Shown here in pieces: positions 34,439 through 42,919 of a stretch of 64,000 nucleotides of DNA. Both the position numbers and the translations under genes were made by a program. Source of the DNA: JBEKOF01 sp049513975 (lineage in GTDB: Bacteria; Verrucomicrobiota; Verrucomicrobiia; Limisphaerales; Palsa-1400). The stretch spans positions 1 through 64,000 of the forward strand of contig JBEKVM010000011.1 in the NCBI GenBank assembly GCA_049513975.1. Reading direction: 5' to 3'. The first letter of the stretch is position 1, and every line of letters begins with the position of its first letter. The notes below the pieces were generated by a model. It did no database searches. It was not told the origin of the DNA and saw only the letters and a program-made list of their open reading frames with translations.

Positions 34439-34747
34439 TCAAATTTTGATGGTGATGTCCACGCCCGCCGGCAGATTGAGCTTTTTGAGTTCATCCACCG
34501 TTTTGGCGGTCGGCTCAATGATGTCGAGCAGCCGTTTGTGGGTGCGCTGCTCGAAAGTCTCCTGTGATTTCTTGTCCGAATGCGGCGAGCGCAGCACGGT
34601 AAACCGCTCGATGCGGGTGGGCAGGGGAATGGGGCCAGCCACCCGCGCCCCGGTTCGTTTCACCGTCTCGACGATTTCGTGCGCCGACTGGTCAATGACC
34701 CGGTGGTCAAAGGCCTTGAGTCGAATTCGTATGCGTTGTCCAGCCAT
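34439..34747 (-). CDS. rpsJ: 30S ribosomal protein S10
   Basis: 102 residues, MAGQRIRIRLKAFDHRVIDQ onward. The signature AGPIPLPTRIERFTVLRSPH is complete. Besides its ribosomal role, S10 (NusE) joins NusB in antitermination and links RNA polymerase through NusG. It follows fusA directly; no tuf gene lies between them. Confidence 0.96.
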   Translation of the reverse strand: MAGQRIRIRLKAFDHRVIDQSAHEIVETVKRTGARVAGPIPLPTRIERFTVLRSPHSDKKSQETFEQRTHKRLLDIIEPTAKTVDELKKLNLPAGVDITIKI

Positions 34748-34771
34748 ATAAAAAGAACGAGGTTAATGGGT

Positions 34772-36964
34772 TTAGCTTCTGGGCCCCGGCTTTTTGCCGG
34801 CGTCGTCCAAAATCGCCGTCAGAATACTGGCTGGAACCTGGGCAAAGGTCAAGGGTTCCATGGAATAAGAGGCCCGGCCCTTGGAGAGGGACCGGATGGC
34901 GGTGGCGTAGCCGAACATTTCCTTCAACGGCACATCCGCGCAAACCGTCGCCTGCGCGTCCTTGGATTCAATACTATGGATGATGCCGCGCCGCCGTGTC
35001 ACGTCGCCCACCAGGTCGCCCTGATATTCTTCGGGCGCGACCAGCTCCACCTTCATGATCGGTTCCAGCACGATGGGTTTGGCCCGCTTAAAGGCGTCTT
35101 TCAGCGCGAAAATACCGGCCATTTTGAAGGCCATCTCGTTGGAGTCCACCTCGTGGAAGGACCCGTCGGTGATCTCCACCTTGATGTCAATGACCTGATA
35201 GCCGGCGTAAACCCCGCTCTTGCACGCCTCTTCAATCCCGTCAATCACCGGCGGAATGAATTCCTTGGGAATGGCCCCCCCCACGATCTTGTTAAGAATT
35301 TCCACACCCTTGCCCTTTTCATTGGGGGAGACCCGGACACAGGCATGCCCGTATTGGCCGCGCCCGCCCGATTGCTTGATATATTTGCCCTCGCCCTCGG
35401 CTGAGGCGGTGATGGTTTCCCGGTAGGCAATTTGGGGCGCGCCGGTGGCGGCGTCCACCTTGAACTCACGCTTGAGCCTGTCAACAATAATCTCCAGGTG
35501 CAGCTCGCCCATCCCGGCGATGATCAACTGGCTGGTTTCCTCGTTGGTAAAACAGCGGAAAGTCGGGTCTTCCTCCGCCAGGCGCTGCAAGCCTTCGCCC
35601 AGCTTCTCCCGGTCCGCCTTGGTCTTGGGCTCGACCGCCATGCTGATGACCGGTTCGGGGAAGGTGGGCGGAAACAGGGTCACGTCAAAATCCTCGTCGC
35701 AGAGGGTGTCTCCGGTGATGATGTTGCGCAGGCCGACCAGGGCCGCGATGTCGCCCGCAAAAACCGTGTCCACATCCTTGCGCTCGCTGCCCTGGATGAT
35801 CATGAGGCGGCTGACCCGGTCGCGTTTGCGGGTGCGGGCATTGTAAATGGTGTCGCCTTTGCGCAATTGCCCGGAATAAACCCGGAAAAACACCAGCTTG
35901 CCGGCATAGACATCCGTCCATAATTTAAAGGCCAGGGAACAGAATTTCCCGTTGTCGTCGGCTTCCACCTGCACCACATTGTCGGTGCCCGGCTCGGTCC
36001 CTTCGGCCGGGGGAATGTCCAGCGGGCTGGGCAGGTAATCCACCACCGCGTCCACCAGCGCCTGCACCCCCTTTTTCTTGAAGGCCGAGCCGCACAAGAC
36101 GGGAACAAATTCATTGCGGCAGGTCAGCCGGCGGATGGCCGCCTTCAAAACCAGCGGTTCCACCGGCTTGTCTTCAATCACCAAAGCGGCGATTTCGTCA
36201 TCCTTGTTCGAGACGGCATCCACCAGTTCGCTCAGGGCGGCCTGCGCCTTGGCCCGCAGCGCCTGCGGGATTTCCTGGATCTCATACTGCAACCCTTCCC
36301 GCACCACCTCGCCCGTTCCCCAGGTGATCGCCTTCTGGTTGACCACGTCAATCAGGCCCTCAAAAACGTCCTCCGCCCCGATGGGCAGGAAGACGGGCCA
36401 GGCGTAGGCGTTGAGCTTTTTGCGCATGTCGTTGAGGGCGTTTTCAAAATTGGCCCCGGTGCGGTCCATCTTGTTGACAAAGGCGATGCGCGGCACCTCG
36501 TACTTGGTCGCCTGGCGCCAGACCGTCTCCGACTGCGGCTGCACTCCGGCCACGCCGCAGAAGACCGCCACCGCCCCGTCCAGGACGCTCATGGAGCGCT
36601 CCACTTCGGCCGTGAAATCCACGTGGCCGGGGGTGTCAATGATATTAATGCGGTGCGGGATGCTGGAAAACAGCTTGTCCAGGCCCTCCTCCGGCTTCTG
36701 CGTCCAGTAGCACGTCACCGCCGCCGCCGTGATGGTGATGCCCCGTTCCCGCTCCTGCTCCATCCAGTCGGTCACGGTGTTGCCGTCGTCCACGTCGCCG
36801 ATCTTGTGAATGAGGCCCGTGTAAAAAAGGATGCGCTCGGTGGTGGTGGTTTTGCCAGCATCAATGTGCGCGGCAATGCCGATGTTGCGCGTGCGCTCCA
36901 TCGTGTATTGCCTTTTGGGCGAATTCACATTCACGTTTTTGCCTTCTACAGTTGCTTCGATCAT
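34772..36964 (-). CDS. fusA: Elongation factor G
   Basis: 730 residues from the ATG at 36964. GTPase motifs are AHIDAGKT (residues 32-39), DTPGHVDF and NKMDRTG. Domains II to V follow, including GRGQYGHACVRVSP and the domain V segment RRGIIHSIESKDAQ. EF-G drives translocation and ribosome recycling. The N-terminus is about 20 residues longer than in E. coli; an internal ATG before ERTRNIGIAAHIDAG is an alternative start. It lies downstream of rpsG with a hairpin in the spacer. Confidence 0.96.
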   Translation of the reverse strand: MIEATVEGKNVNVNSPKRQYTMERTRNIGIAAHIDAGKTTTTERILFYTGLIHKIGDVDDGNTVTDWMEQERERGITITAAAVTCYWTQKPEEGLDKLFSSIPHRINIIDTPGHVDFTAEVERSMSVLDGAVAVFCGVAGVQPQSETVWRQATKYEVPRIAFVNKMDRTGANFENALNDMRKKLNAYAWPVFLPIGAEDVFEGLIDVVNQKAITWGTGEVVREGLQYEIQEIPQALRAKAQAALSELVDAVSNKDDEIAALVIEDKPVEPLVLKAAIRRLTCRNEFVPVLCGSAFKKKGVQALVDAVVDYLPSPLDIPPAEGTEPGTDNVVQVEADDNGKFCSLAFKLWTDVYAGKLVFFRVYSGQLRKGDTIYNARTRKRDRVSRLMIIQGSERKDVDTVFAGDIAALVGLRNIITGDTLCDEDFDVTLFPPTFPEPVISMAVEPKTKADREKLGEGLQRLAEEDPTFRCFTNEETSQLIIAGMGELHLEIIVDRLKREFKVDAATGAPQIAYRETITASAEGEGKYIKQSGGRGQYGHACVRVSPNEKGKGVEILNKIVGGAIPKEFIPPVIDGIEEACKSGVYAGYQVIDIKVEITDGSFHEVDSNEMAFKMAGIFALKDAFKRAKPIVLEPIMKVELVAPEEYQGDLVGDVTRRRGIIHSIESKDAQATVCADVPLKEMFGYATAIRSLSKGRASYSMEPLTFAQVPASILTAILDDAGKKPGPRS

Positions 36965-36983
36965 TTGTGTCAAGAATAAAAAT

Positions 36984-37008
36984 GCCCCGATCCTCAAATC
37001 ACCGGGGC
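36984..37008 (-). promoter_or_regulatory. Terminator-like hairpin between rpsG and fusA
   Basis: On the minus strand GCCCCG and CGGGGC pair across a 13-nt loop and are followed by ATTTTTATT. It lies in the 60-bp rpsG-fusA spacer, in the direction of transcription, so it may act as a partial terminator or RNA-processing site that lowers fusA relative to rpsL-rpsG. Confidence 0.45.
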
Positions 37009-37024
37009 GTTGCGCCAATAAATT

Positions 37025-37498
37025 TTACCAGCGGAAATGGGCGAAGGCCTTGTTGGCCTGCGCCATCTTATGCACCTCGTCGCGTTTGCGGATGGCGTTG
37101 CCCTGGCCTTGGAACGCGTCCATGATCTCCGCCGCCAGCGCCTCTTTCATGGCCAGGCCTTTGCGCGCGTCGGCCAGATCCACCAGCCAGCGCATGGCCA
37201 GGGAAAGCTGCCGGTCCGTCGCCACCTCCATCGGCACCTGGTAAGTCGCCCCGCCGACCCGGCGCGGCTTGACTTCCAGACGGGGCTTGGCGTTGTCCAC
37301 CGCCCGCTGCAAGATTTCCAGCGGATTGGTGCTCGGATTCTTGGTGGCAATATGGTCAAACGCCCCGTAAACAATGCGTTGGGCCACGGTTTTCTTGCCG
37401 TTGGCCATCACCGTGTTGACCAGGCGCGAAACCAGCGTGCTGTGATATTTGCTGTCTTCCAGCAGCGGCCTTTTAATTGCTCGACGGCGTCGGGACAT
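37025..37498 (-). CDS. rpsG: 30S ribosomal protein S7
   Basis: 157 residues, MSRRRRAIKRPLLEDSKYHS onward. The helical core (NPLEILQRAVDNAKPRLEVK, GGATYQVPMEV) is intact. S7 nucleates assembly of the 30S head and binds near the E site. In E. coli it represses translation of the str operon. It follows rpsL by 7 bp. Confidence 0.96.
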   Translation of the reverse strand: MSRRRRAIKRPLLEDSKYHSTLVSRLVNTVMANGKKTVAQRIVYGAFDHIATKNPSTNPLEILQRAVDNAKPRLEVKPRRVGGATYQVPMEVATDRQLSLAMRWLVDLADARKGLAMKEALAAEIMDAFQGQGNAIRKRDEVHKMAQANKAFAHFRW

Positions 37499-37505
37499 AT
37501 AAAAT

Positions 37506-37955
37506 CTATGCTTTCACTTCAGGCGCGGGCGCCGCGGGCGCCGCGGGCGCGGCCGGCGCGGCGGCCGGCTTGGCCCCCTTGACCACTTTGGGCCGTTTGA
37601 CTCCATATTTCGACCGGCTCACCCGGCGCTTCTCCACCCCCGCGGCATCCAGGGTGCCACGAACGATGTGGTAACGGACGCCCGGCAAATCCTTGACGCG
37701 CCCCCCGCGCACCAGGACAATCGAGTGCTCTTGCAAATTATGGCCCTCGTCCGGGATGTAGGCGATCACTTCAAACCCGTTGGTCAGCCGCACCTTGGCC
37801 ACTTTGCGCATGGCCGAATTGGGCTTTTTGGGAGTGCGCGTCATCACCTGGATGCAGACGCCCCGCCGGTAGGGCGAGGTCTGCAAGGCCGGGGCCTTGG
37901 ACTTGCTGCGCAATTTCCTTCGTCCGAAACGAACGAGTTGATTAATCGTCGGCAT
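37506..37955 (-). CDS. rpsL: 30S ribosomal protein S12 with Ala/Pro tail
   Basis: 149 residues versus about 124. It contains the decoding-centre signatures TPKKPNSAMRKVAKVRL (both Lys that give streptomycin resistance when changed are wild type) and GHNLQEHSIVLVRGGRVKDL. About 25 extra C-terminal residues are Ala/Pro/Lys-rich. It is the first gene of the 32-gene minus-strand cluster, with a promoter 55 bp upstream. Confidence 0.96.
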   Translation of the reverse strand: MPTINQLVRFGRRKLRSKSKAPALQTSPYRRGVCIQVMTRTPKKPNSAMRKVAKVRLTNGFEVIAYIPDEGHNLQEHSIVLVRGGRVKDLPGVRYHIVRGTLDAAGVEKRRVSRSKYGVKRPKVVKGAKPAAAPAAPAAPAAPAPEVKA

Positions 37956-38009
37956 TTGAGCAATAACGTTTTACCCCCAAATTTCCCCACCAAGGGAAAC
38001 GGGAGGCGG

Positions 38010-38038
38010 AATATAAATAATCGGCCAAACCATTGCAA
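38010..38038 (-). promoter_or_regulatory. Sigma70-like promoter of the str-S10-spc-alpha cluster
   Basis: On the minus strand TTGCAA (38033-38038) is followed after exactly 17 bp by TATATT (38010-38015). The -10 lies 55 bp before the rpsL start. A second, upstream promoter cannot be excluded. Confidence 0.65.
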
Positions 38039-38216
38039 CAGCAAATTGCGAAAAAAATACATTTCCCTGCAATCTCGGCAAAATCAGCCTGTTTTCAGGG
38101 CGCAACTTTTTCCGCCTATTAGTAATGGAGGGCCTTAAAAGCCCGCTTAACGTCCTGGAATCTACACCCCTCCACCCCGTGAGCAAGCGAAAAAGCAAAA
38201 ATAATTAAAAAAACCA

Positions 38217-38245
38217 TTGACAGAACATGGCTGCGCCTTTAGGTT
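38217..38245 (+). promoter_or_regulatory. Sigma70-like promoter of the tRNA-Thr/tuf transcript
   Basis: A consensus -35 TTGACA (38217-38222), a 17-bp spacer and TAGGTT (38240-38245) lie 128 bp before the tRNA-Thr gene. The preceding A/T-rich tract (AAAAATAATTAAAAAAACC) resembles an UP element, as expected for a strong promoter. The rest of the gene-free stretch 37956-38372 shows nothing further. Confidence 0.65.
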
Positions 38246-38372
38246 TCGAGCAGGTTACAGGTTTGAAATAGCAAAGAAACATTGGCCCCGAGGCCTTTTC
38301 GCACGCGAGAGGGCTGGGGTTAGTGGTGTTTTGTCGTTTATGCACAGTCAGGATGGAGCAATTTTAGCTTTT

Positions 38373-38448
38373 GCCCATGTAGCTCAGTCGGCAGAGCGCG
38401 TCCTTGGTAAGGACGAGGTCATCAGTTCGATCCTGATCATGGGCTCCA
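38373..38448 (+). tRNA. tRNA-Thr (anticodon GGT)
   Basis: 76 nt. Acceptor GCCCATG pairs with CATGGGC, D-arm GCTC/GAGC, anticodon stem CGTCC/GGACG around the loop TTGGTAA, T-loop TTCGATC, and encoded CCA. It precedes tuf by about 57 bp, presumably in the same transcript, a linkage known in several bacteria. Confidence 0.95.
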
Positions 38449-38505
38449 TGTAACCGAATGAATTGTCAGAATTTTTAACAAAACAAGAAAACACAGGAGA
38501 GCTCA

Positions 38506-39696
38506 ATGGCAAAAGAAGCGTTCCAACGGACCAAACCGCATGTCAACATCGGCACCATCGGCCACGTGGACCATGGCAAATCAACCCTCACCGCCGCCAT
38601 CGTGGAAGTCCAAAGCAAAAAGGGCATGGCCACGCCCAGGAGTTACGCCGAGATCACCAAAGGCGGCACGGTGCGCGATTCCACCAAGACGGTCACCATC
38701 GCGGTGTCGCATACGGAATATGAATCCCCTGCGCGCCACTATGCGCACGTTGACTGTCCGGGCCATGCCGACTATGTGAAGAACATGATCACCGGGGCGG
38801 CGCAGATGGACGGAGCCATCCTGGTGGTGAGCGCGGCGGACGGCCCGATGCCGCAAACGCGCGAGCATATTCTGCTGGCGCGCCAGGTGGGGGTGCCGGC
38901 GATCGTGGTTTACCTCAACAAGGTGGATCTGGTGGACGATCCCGAGTTGCTGGATCTGGTGGAGATGGAAATTCGCGACCTGCTCAACAAATATCAATTC
39001 CCCGGCGATACCACCCCGGTGATCCGCGGCAGCTCCAAGGCCGCCCTGGAGGGCGAACCGGAGGGCCTCAAGTCCATCGCCGACCTGCTCGACGCGGTGG
39101 ACAAGTTTATTCCGCTGCCGACCCGCGAGGTGGACAAGCCCTTCCTGATGTGCATCGAAGACGTGTTCAATATTGAGGGCCGCGGCACCGTGGTGACGGG
39201 CCGGGTGGAACGCGGTGTCTTGAAAAAAATGTCGGACGTGGAAATCGTCGGCTTGAGGGAAACCCGCAAGACGGTGGCGACGGACATTGAAATGTTCCGC
39301 AAACTGCTGGACAACGCCAGCGCGGGGGACAATGTGGGAGTGCTGCTGCGCGGCACCAAGAAGGATGAGGTGGAGCGGGGCATGGTGCTGGCTAAGCCCG
39401 GCACGATCACCCCGCACACCAAATTCAAGGCGGAAGTCTATGTGCTGTCCAAGGATGAAGGCGGCCGGCACACGCCGTTTTTCACCAAATATTGTCCGCA
39501 ATTTTATTTTCGGACCACGGACGTGACCGGCACGGTGACGCTGCCGCAAGGGGTGGAAATGGTGATGCCCGGCGACAACGTGTCGGTGGACATCGAGTTG
39601 ATCGCGCCGGTGGCGATGGAAAAAGGGCAGCGCTTCGCCATCCGCGAAGGCGGCCGCACCATTGGCGCGGGCCGCGTGTCTGAGATCGTCGCTTGA
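38506..39696 (+). CDS. tuf: Elongation factor Tu
   Basis: 396 residues. GTPase motifs: GHVDHGKS (residues 19-26), DCPGHADYVKNMITGAAQMD and NKVD. Domains II and III are complete. It carries aminoacyl-tRNA to the ribosome. A strong Shine-Dalgarno (AGGAGA) precedes the ATG. It is the only tuf in this window and is separated from fusA, on the opposite strand, by the shared divergent control region. Confidence 0.97.
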   Translation: MAKEAFQRTKPHVNIGTIGHVDHGKSTLTAAIVEVQSKKGMATPRSYAEITKGGTVRDSTKTVTIAVSHTEYESPARHYAHVDCPGHADYVKNMITGAAQMDGAILVVSAADGPMPQTREHILLARQVGVPAIVVYLNKVDLVDDPELLDLVEMEIRDLLNKYQFPGDTTPVIRGSSKAALEGEPEGLKSIADLLDAVDKFIPLPTREVDKPFLMCIEDVFNIEGRGTVVTGRVERGVLKKMSDVEIVGLRETRKTVATDIEMFRKLLDNASAGDNVGVLLRGTKKDEVERGMVLAKPGTITPHTKFKAEVYVLSKDEGGRHTPFFTKYCPQFYFRTTDVTGTVTLPQGVEMVMPGDNVSVDIELIAPVAMEKGQRFAIREGGRTIGAGRVSEIVA

Positions 39697-39764
39697 ACTT
39701 GAAGCGGGAGCGGCCCGGTCCGGTCCCGCCAAGAATTGTGCAGAGAGGGACCACTCTACGGCAG

Positions 39765-39840
39765 AGGGCGGTAGCTCAATTGGTAGAGTAGCGGTCTCCA
39801 AAACCGTCGGTTGGGGGTTCGAGTCCCTCCCGCCCTGCCA
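39765..39840 (+). tRNA. tRNA-Trp (anticodon CCA)
   Basis: 76 nt. Acceptor AGGGCGG pairs with CCGCCCT, anticodon loop CTCCAAA, T-loop TTCGAGT, discriminator G and encoded CCA. tRNA-Trp between tuf and secE is a common arrangement. Confidence 0.95.
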
Positions 39841-39953
39841 AACAAAATAAAGAATGGTGAATTAAGAGATTAAGATTAGGATCAGGAATAGGATTAAGAA
39901 CTGAGGTGCAAAAGGCAATGGGGCCGCAGGGTGGAGAGTCGGATGCAGGGGCC

Positions 39954-40043
39954 GGAGGGGTGGCAGAGTGGTCTATTGCGACGGTCTTGAAAACCGTTGT
40001 GCGGGAAACCGCACCGGGGGTTCGAATCCCTCCCCCTCCGCCA
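39954..40043 (+). tRNA. tRNA-Ser (anticodon TGA)
   Basis: 90 nt with the long variable arm of class II tRNAs. Acceptor GGAGGGG pairs with CCCCTCC, the anticodon stem is ACGGT/ACCGT around CTTGAAA, T-loop TTCGAAT, and CCA is encoded. It sits immediately before secE, where many bacteria have rpmG (L33) instead. Confidence 0.94.
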
Positions 40044-40057
40044 AATAAGATTGTGAT

Positions 40058-40312
40058 ATGAATTTGATTATAGAATCGCTTGTGCTGGTGGCCGTGATGG
40101 TGGTGTTTGTGCTGATGCTGCGCGCCGGCTATTTCCTGAAGATTTCCGCCTATTGGGGGGAGATGATGGATGAGATGAGGAAATGCACCTGGCCGACCTG
40201 GGACGAATTGCTCGGGTCCACCGTCCTTGTCATGGTGGCGATAGCGATGATCGGCGGGTTTACCGTGGGAGTGGATTATATTTGCTCCAACATTATCAAG
40301 GCCATCATTTAA
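40058..40312 (+). CDS. secE: Preprotein translocase subunit SecE
   Basis: 84 residues. The conserved cytoplasmic amphipathic helix and hinge (EMRKCTWPTWDELLGSTVLV) precede the essential transmembrane helix. An additional hydrophobic segment at residues 6-26 gives two predicted membrane spans. It clamps SecY in the translocon. The secE-nusG pair (3-bp gap) is conserved across bacteria. Confidence 0.92.
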   Translation: MNLIIESLVLVAVMVVFVLMLRAGYFLKISAYWGEMMDEMRKCTWPTWDELLGSTVLVMVAIAMIGGFTVGVDYICSNIIKAII

Positions 40313-40315
40313 GGA

Positions 40316-40873
40316 ATGCGCATGCCCAAGAGCCAATGGTTTGTCATTCATACTTTGTCCGGCCAGGAGCACAAGGTCAAAGAGAACATCGAAAAGCGGA
40401 TCAAAGCCGAGGAGATGTCCGAATACATCAAGGAAGTGCTGGTGCCGGTGGAGAAGGTGGTGGACGTGCGCGGGGGCAAAAAGACGGTGACCAGCCGCAA
40501 GCTCCATCCCGGTTATGTGTATATTGAGATGACGCTGCTGGACGAGCAGAACCGGATTTTGGAGAAGCCCTGGTATTTTATCCAGGATACGCCGGGGAAG
40601 ATCGGCATCGTCGGCGGGGACCGGCCCCTGCCCGTGACGCCGGATGAGATCGCAGTGATCAAGGAACAGATTTCGGAATCGGAAGAGACGGAGAAGCCGA
40701 AGGTGAATTTTGACATAGGGGAGACGGTGAAGATCAATGACGGGCCGTTCCTGAATTTCAGCGGGGTGATCGAGGAGATTGAGCCGGAGCGGGGCAAGCT
40801 GAAAGTGACGGTGAACATATTTGGGCGCAATACGCCGGTGGAACTGGAGTATTGGCAGGTGGAAAAGGCGTAG
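40316..40873 (+). CDS. nusG: Transcription termination/antitermination protein NusG
   Basis: 185 residues. The NGN domain (QWFVIHTLSGQEHKVKENIE, then the HPGYVYIEM strand) is joined to a KOW domain (GETVKINDGPFLNFSGVIEE). It binds RNA polymerase and links it to Rho or S10. The start ATG at 40316 lies 3 bp after secE. Confidence 0.95.
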   Translation: MRMPKSQWFVIHTLSGQEHKVKENIEKRIKAEEMSEYIKEVLVPVEKVVDVRGGKKTVTSRKLHPGYVYIEMTLLDEQNRILEKPWYFIQDTPGKIGIVGGDRPLPVTPDEIAVIKEQISESEETEKPKVNFDIGETVKINDGPFLNFSGVIEEIEPERGKLKVTVNIFGRNTPVELEYWQVEKA

Positions 40874-40888
40874 CGGAGAGAACGGAGA

Positions 40889-40962
40889 AACGGAGCGATG
40901 GAGCGATGGAGTAATGGGATTTTTCCAACACTCCTTCACTCCAATACTCCAGCACTCCGTTG
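40889..40962. repeat. GGAGYRATGGAG/ACTCC simple repeats in nusG-rplK spacer
   Basis: Forward GGAGCGATGGAGCGATGGAG units (40889-40918) face reverse-complement ACTCC-spaced units (ACTCCAATACTCCAGCACTC, 40930-40958), so the spacer can fold into a long imperfect hairpin. The same repeat type lies inside rpsE and copA. Confidence 0.6.
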
Positions 40963-40987
40963 GAGATAACTGAGCGAGAGATTTTTT

Positions 40988-41413
40988 ATGGCAAAGAAGA
41001 TTATAGGACAGATCAAGTTGCAGATCGCGGCCGGGCAGGCCAATCCGGCGCCGCCGGTGGGGCCGGCGCTGGGCCAGCAGGGGGTCAACATCATGGCCTT
41101 TTGCAAGGAATTCAACGCCGCCACCCGGGATCAGTCGGGGATGATCATTCCGGTGGTCATCACCGTCTTTGTGGACAAATCGTTCAAGTTCATCACCAAG
41201 TCGCCTCCGGCAGCGATCCTGCTGAAGAAGGCGGCGGGGATCGCCTCCGGCTCGAAGGTGCCGAACAAGGAAAAAGTGGGCAAGGTGACGCGCAAGCAGG
41301 TGATGGAGATTGTGAAGATCAAGGCCAAGGATTTGAACGCGGGCAGCGAAGAGGCGGCGTTCCGGGTGATTGCGGGAACGGCCCGCAGCATGGGAATAGA
41401 CGTTCTGGAATAA
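40988..41413 (+). CDS. rplK: 50S ribosomal protein L11
   Basis: 141 residues, MAKKIIGQIKLQIAAGQANP onward. The N-terminal thiostrepton-site region (PAPPVGPALGQQGVNIMAFC) and the rRNA-binding C-terminal domain (VMEIVKIKAKDLNAGS) are intact. L11 forms the stalk base and mediates RelA activation. It is first in rplK-rplA-rplJ-rplL. Confidence 0.96.
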   Translation: MAKKIIGQIKLQIAAGQANPAPPVGPALGQQGVNIMAFCKEFNAATRDQSGMIIPVVITVFVDKSFKFITKSPPAAILLKKAAGIASGSKVPNKEKVGKVTRKQVMEIVKIKAKDLNAGSEEAAFRVIAGTARSMGIDVLE

Positions 41414-41466
41414 CTTAACGCGGGAGAGTTTCGTTTGAGGAAACTCGGTTGCACCGCTCATAAACT

Positions 41467-42165
41467 ATGCCAAGCAAACGATATAAGAAAGCGCTCGAAT
41501 TGGTGGATGGCCAGAAGGCCTATCTCCTGAAGTCAGCCATCGAAGTGCTGACCAAGTTCCCCAAGGCAAAATTCAACGAGACCATTGATCTGGCCTTCAA
41601 GCTGGGGGTGGATCCCAAGCAGTCCGATCAAATGGTGCGGGGTACCGTGCCCCTGCCTCACGGCAGCGGCAAGGTGGTGCGCGTGCTGGTTTTTGCCCGT
41701 CCCGGGGCGGCCGCCGACGCGGCGAAAGCGGCGGGGGCGGAATACGTGGGCTTCGAGGATTTGATCAAGCGCTGCACGGAAGGGTGGTCGGATTTTGACG
41801 TGGCCATTGCCTCGCCGGATGCCATGTCGGAGGTGCGCAAGCTGGGCAAAGCCCTCGGCCCGCGCGGCCTGATGCCCAACCCGAAGACCGGCACGGTGAC
41901 GGAAGACACGGCCAAGGCGGTGAAGGAAGTCAAGGCCGGGCGGGTCGAATTCAAGGTGGACAAGGGAGGCAATGTGCATGTGCCGATCGGCAAGGCGTCC
42001 TTTGCCCCGGAGCAGTTGGTGGAGAACGCGCGGGCGGTGATCGAAGCGGTGGCCAAAGCGCGGCCGCACACGGCCAAGGGCCAGTTCATCAACAGTTGCA
42101 CTTTGTCCGCCACGATGAGTCCGCCGGTGCGGGTGGACGTGAAGGAATTTCAACAAGCGGCCTAA
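41467..42165 (+). CDS. rplA: 50S ribosomal protein L1
   Basis: 232 residues. The signature region MPNPKTGTVTEDTAKAVKEV and the strand FKVDKGGNVHVPIGKASF are typical. L1 forms the mobile E-site stalk and in E. coli represses the L11 operon. Spacing to rplK is 53 bp, to rplJ 19 bp. Confidence 0.96.
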   Translation: MPSKRYKKALELVDGQKAYLLKSAIEVLTKFPKAKFNETIDLAFKLGVDPKQSDQMVRGTVPLPHGSGKVVRVLVFARPGAAADAAKAAGAEYVGFEDLIKRCTEGWSDFDVAIASPDAMSEVRKLGKALGPRGLMPNPKTGTVTEDTAKAVKEVKAGRVEFKVDKGGNVHVPIGKASFAPEQLVENARAVIEAVAKARPHTAKGQFINSCTLSATMSPPVRVDVKEFQQAA

Positions 42166-42184
42166 ACGGAGAGGAACCAATATC

Positions 42185-42748
42185 ATGCGCGCCGAAAAGC
42201 AATGCATCAGCAGCGAATATGTCAAGCGTCTGAACGCCTCGCCTTTTTTTATCGTGGTGGATTACCGCGGCCTGAAAGTCGGGCCGATCACCGAATTGCG
42301 CAAGCGCCTGGGCAAGGCGGGGGCGGAAATGCATGTGGTGAAAAACTCCCTGTTCCGTCTGGCCGTCAAGGAAGCCGGGGTGGTGGATTTGGGGACGACC
42401 CTGGCCGGGCAACTGGCGGTGGTGACCGGACCCAAGGATATTTCGTCCGCGGCCAAGGTGGTGAAGACCTTCGGGGCGGAATTCGACAAACCGAAAATCA
42501 AGTTTGGCTATTTGAAGAACCAGCGCCTGGAAACGGCGGAGATTTTGGTCCTGGCTGATTTGCCCTCGCTGGAAATAATGCGGGGCAGGGTGCTTGGGGT
42601 TCTGTCAGGCCCGGCCACCAAACTGGCGGTCCTGCTCAACACACCCGGCACGCAGTTGGCGCGGGTCTTGAAAGGCCGGCAGGAGAAGCAGGAGAAGCAG
42701 GAGAAACCGGAAAAAGCGGAGAAAGCGGGGACGCCGGTGGCGGCTTGA
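42185..42748 (+). CDS. rplJ: 50S ribosomal protein L10
   Basis: 187 residues. The N-terminal domain (FFIVVDYRGLKVGPITELRK, HVVKNSLFRLAVKEAG) binds 23S rRNA and the C-terminal helix carries the L12 dimers. The C-terminus is extended by a Lys/Glu/Gln repeat (KQEKQEKPEKAEKAG). Confidence 0.95.
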   Translation: MRAEKQCISSEYVKRLNASPFFIVVDYRGLKVGPITELRKRLGKAGAEMHVVKNSLFRLAVKEAGVVDLGTTLAGQLAVVTGPKDISSAAKVVKTFGAEFDKPKIKFGYLKNQRLETAEILVLADLPSLEIMRGRVLGVLSGPATKLAVLLNTPGTQLARVLKGRQEKQEKQEKPEKAEKAGTPVAA

Positions 42749-42919
42749 TCGGAGCCGATCGCCCGGATCAGACGCAGCGCACAAATTGAACAATTTCGTT
42801 TCCGCCGCAGAAGCTGGAAACGGAGCAACAACAATAACAAAGTAAATCGTCGGTCCGGCCTGCCGGCCGGCAGAATCCATCCGCGGCTGCGGATGACGAC
42901 GAGACTGAAAGGCAAAGTT

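Noticed and set aside
38217..38372. Riboswitch or other structured RNA leader before tRNA-Thr
   Set aside because: I could not find a stable paired structure or known aptamer motif; only the promoter is supported.
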